From contig NZ_FXYF01000019.1 of assembly GCF_900184945.1 (NCBI RefSeq), positions 1 to 64,000 on the forward strand: a DNA stretch of 64,000 nt, in the 5' to 3' direction. This document shows positions 62,633-64,000 of the stretch, piece after piece. The notes below the pieces were generated by a model. It saw only the letters and a program-made list of their open reading frames with translations, made no database searches and was not told the origin of the DNA. Source of the DNA: Antarctobacter aquimaris (GTDB lineage: Bacteria; Pseudomonadota; Alphaproteobacteria; Rhodobacterales; Rhodobacteraceae). Made by a program: the position numbers and the translations under genes. Positions within the stretch are counted from its first letter, which is position 1. Each line of letters starts with the position of its first letter.

Positions 62633-64000
62633 ATGGCCGCGAAATCCTTTGACATGGTGGTGATCGGGGCGGGCCCCGGCGGCTACGTCGCGGCGATCCG
62701 CGGCGCGCAGCTGGGCCTCAAGGTGGCCGTGGTCGAACGCGAGCACATGGGCGGCATCTGCCTCAACTGGGGCTGCATCCCGACCAAGGCGATGCTGCGC
62801 TCGGCCGAGGTCTTTCACCTCATGCAGCGCGCGAAGGAATTCGGCCTCAGCGCCGACAGGATCGGCTATGACCTCGACGCGGTGGTCAAACGCTCGCGCG
62901 GGGTGGCCAAACAGCTCAACTCCGGCGTCGGCCACCTGCTGAAAAAGAACAATGTGACGGCGCTCATGGGTACCGCCCGGCTGGACGGGCCGGGGCGCGT
63001 GCATGTGACCACCGACACCGGCGAAGAGGTGCTGGAGGCGGCCAACATCGTGCTGGCCACCGGCGCGCGGGCGCGCGAACTGCCGGGGTTGGAGGCGGAT
63101 GGAAAACGTGTCTGGACCTACAAGCACGCGCTGGTCCCGCCGCACATGCCGAAAAAGCTGCTGGTCATCGGATCGGGCGCGATCGGCATCGAATTCGCCA
63201 GCTTTTACAACACGCTGGGCGCCGAAGTGACGGTGATCGAGGTGATGGACCGCATCCTGCCCGTCGAGGACGAGGAAATCGCCGCCTTCGCGCGCAAGCA
63301 GTTCCAGAAGCAGGGCATGACGATCCTCGAAGGGGCGATGGTGAAAAAGCTCGACCGCGGCCGCGATAACGTGGTGGCGCATGTCGAAAAGGCCGGTGAG
63401 ACCACGCAGCTCACCGTCGATACGGTGATCTCGGCCGTGGGCATCGTCGGCAATACCGAGGGGCTGGGGCTTGAAAAGCTGGGCGTGACGGTCGAAAGGA
63501 CGCATGTCGTGACCGACCCGATGTGCCGCACCGGGGTGCCGGGGGTCTACGCCATCGGCGACCTCGCCGGCGCGCCCTGGCTGGCGCACAAGGCCAGCCA
63601 CGAAGGCGTCATGGTGGCCGAGCTGATCGCCGGCGGGCATCCGCACGCCGTCGACCCCGGCAGCATCGCCGGCTGCACCTACTGCCAGCCGCAGATCGCC
63701 AGCGTCGGCCTGACCGAGGCCAAGGCCCGCGCGCAGGGCTTTGACATCAAGGTCGGCCGCTTCCCCTTTATCGGCAACGGCAAGGCCATCGCCCTGGGCG
63801 AGCCGGAGGGCCTGGTCAAGACGGTGTTCGACGCCAGGACCGGCGCGCTGCTGGGCGCGCATATGGTGGGGGCGGAGGTCACCGAGCTGATCCAGGGCTA
63901 CGTGGTCGGCCGCCAACTGGAAACCACCGAGGCGGATCTGATGCAAACGGTCTTCCCGCATCCGACGCTGAGCGAGATGATGCACGAGTCGGTGCTGGAT
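62633..64000 (+). CDS. lpdA: Dihydrolipoyl dehydrogenase (3' end beyond window)
   Basis: 456 codons are visible from the ATG at 62633 (GGAGG upstream); only about the last ten residues are missing. An FAD-binding VVIGAGPGGYVAAIRGAQLG is followed by the redox pair Cys43/Cys48 in GGICLNWGCIPTKAML. The NAD site is VIGSGAIGIEFASFYNTLGA, the second FAD motif is VPGVYAIGDLAGAPWLAH, and the dimer-interface FPHPTLSEMM contains the catalytic His. It is the E3 subunit of 2-oxo-acid dehydrogenase complexes. Genes for E1 and E2 are not upstream, so they may lie elsewhere. Confidence 0.96.
   Translation, partial: MAAKSFDMVVIGAGPGGYVAAIRGAQLGLKVAVVEREHMGGICLNWGCIPTKAMLRSAEVFHLMQRAKEFGLSADRIGYDLDAVVKRSRGVAKQLNSGVGHLLKKNNVTALMGTARLDGPGRVHVTTDTGEEVLEAANIVLATGARARELPGLEADGKRVWTYKHALVPPHMPKKLLVIGSGAIGIEFASFYNTLGAEVTVIEVMDRILPVEDEEIAAFARKQFQKQGMTILEGAMVKKLDRGRDNVVAHVEKAGETTQLTVDTVISAVGIVGNTEGLGLEKLGVTVERTHVVTDPMCRTGVPGVYAIGDLAGAPWLAHKASHEGVMVAELIAGGHPHAVDPGSIAGCTYCQPQIASVGLTEAKARAQGFDIKVGRFPFIGNGKAIALGEPEGLVKTVFDARTGALLGAHMVGAEVTELIQGYVVGRQLETTEADLMQTVFPHPTLSEMMHESVLD

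Overview
The window looks like chromosomal DNA of a high-GC alphaproteobacterium, most likely a Rhodobacteraceae (Roseobacter-type) bacterium. This rests on gene content and order that I recognise from that group: a phnCDEE cassette with a HAD-IIA hydrolase, a DmdA-like GcvT-family protein with an Lrp regulator, bactofilin next to an M23 peptidase, CimA, and DUF6880, DUF455 and DUF924 proteins. It also rests on strongly GC-biased third codon positions. No rRNA, complete tRNA, CRISPR array or replication origin was seen.

Region 1 (1-12.7 kb) is accessory and somewhat lower in GC than the rest. It begins with a decayed phage tail-protein remnant. A minus-strand pair follows: a secreted caspase fused to a formylglycine-generating-enzyme-like domain, and an orphan sugar-type ABC binding protein. 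Divergent from these are a small lipoprotein, an unknown 131-aa protein, a double glycosyltransferase (GT4 plus MurG/GT28-like) and a double sulfotransferase. Then come an OmpA-family protein and a second secreted caspase with a DUF4384-like tail, read in overlapping frames. The region ends in an IS3-family transposase remnant fused into a broken OsmC-family gene.

Region 2 (12.7-16.1 kb) holds a DmdA-like tetrahydrofolate-dependent demethylase-type gene, an Lrp/AsnC regulator and a DUF6880 protein.

Region 3 (16.6-23.1 kb) is the most unusual part: four sulfotransferase-fold proteins in one run. The third is a 1219-aa protein joining a sulfotransferase, a DltA-like adenylation domain, a DltC-like carrier and an SGNH/DltD-like hydrolase. 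With the upstream double sulfotransferase this makes six sulfotransferase-type domains within about 16 kb. I infer surface glycan or metabolite sulfation coupled to acyl or aminoacyl transfer.

Region 4 (23.1-35.5 kb) is a phosphorus-uptake neighbourhood: HAD hydrolase, phnE, phnE, phnC, phnD and a DeoR-type regulator; a divergent Na/Pi cotransporter with a PhoU-like tail; an AfuABC/FbpABC-type ABC transporter that may take phosphorylated sugars rather than iron; and an inositol-monophosphatase-family enzyme.

Region 5 (35.7-64 kb) is mostly core genome: a DxD glycosyltransferase-like protein, fabF, mltG, cysS (with a low-GC 3' third), cimA, a methyltransferase, a phytoene-synthase-family protein, two MFS transporters, cobK, an AlkA-type glycosylase, an esterase, a protease-cyclophilin fusion, an HNH nuclease, a periplasmic ClpP-like protein, bactofilin, M23 peptidase, a ferritin-like protein, peroxiredoxin, an AsmA/YhdP-like giant, queA, a DUF924 protein and a dihydrolipoyl dehydrogenase cut by the window end. 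Intergenic spaces here hold striking perfect palindromes (39.4 kb and 55.5 kb).
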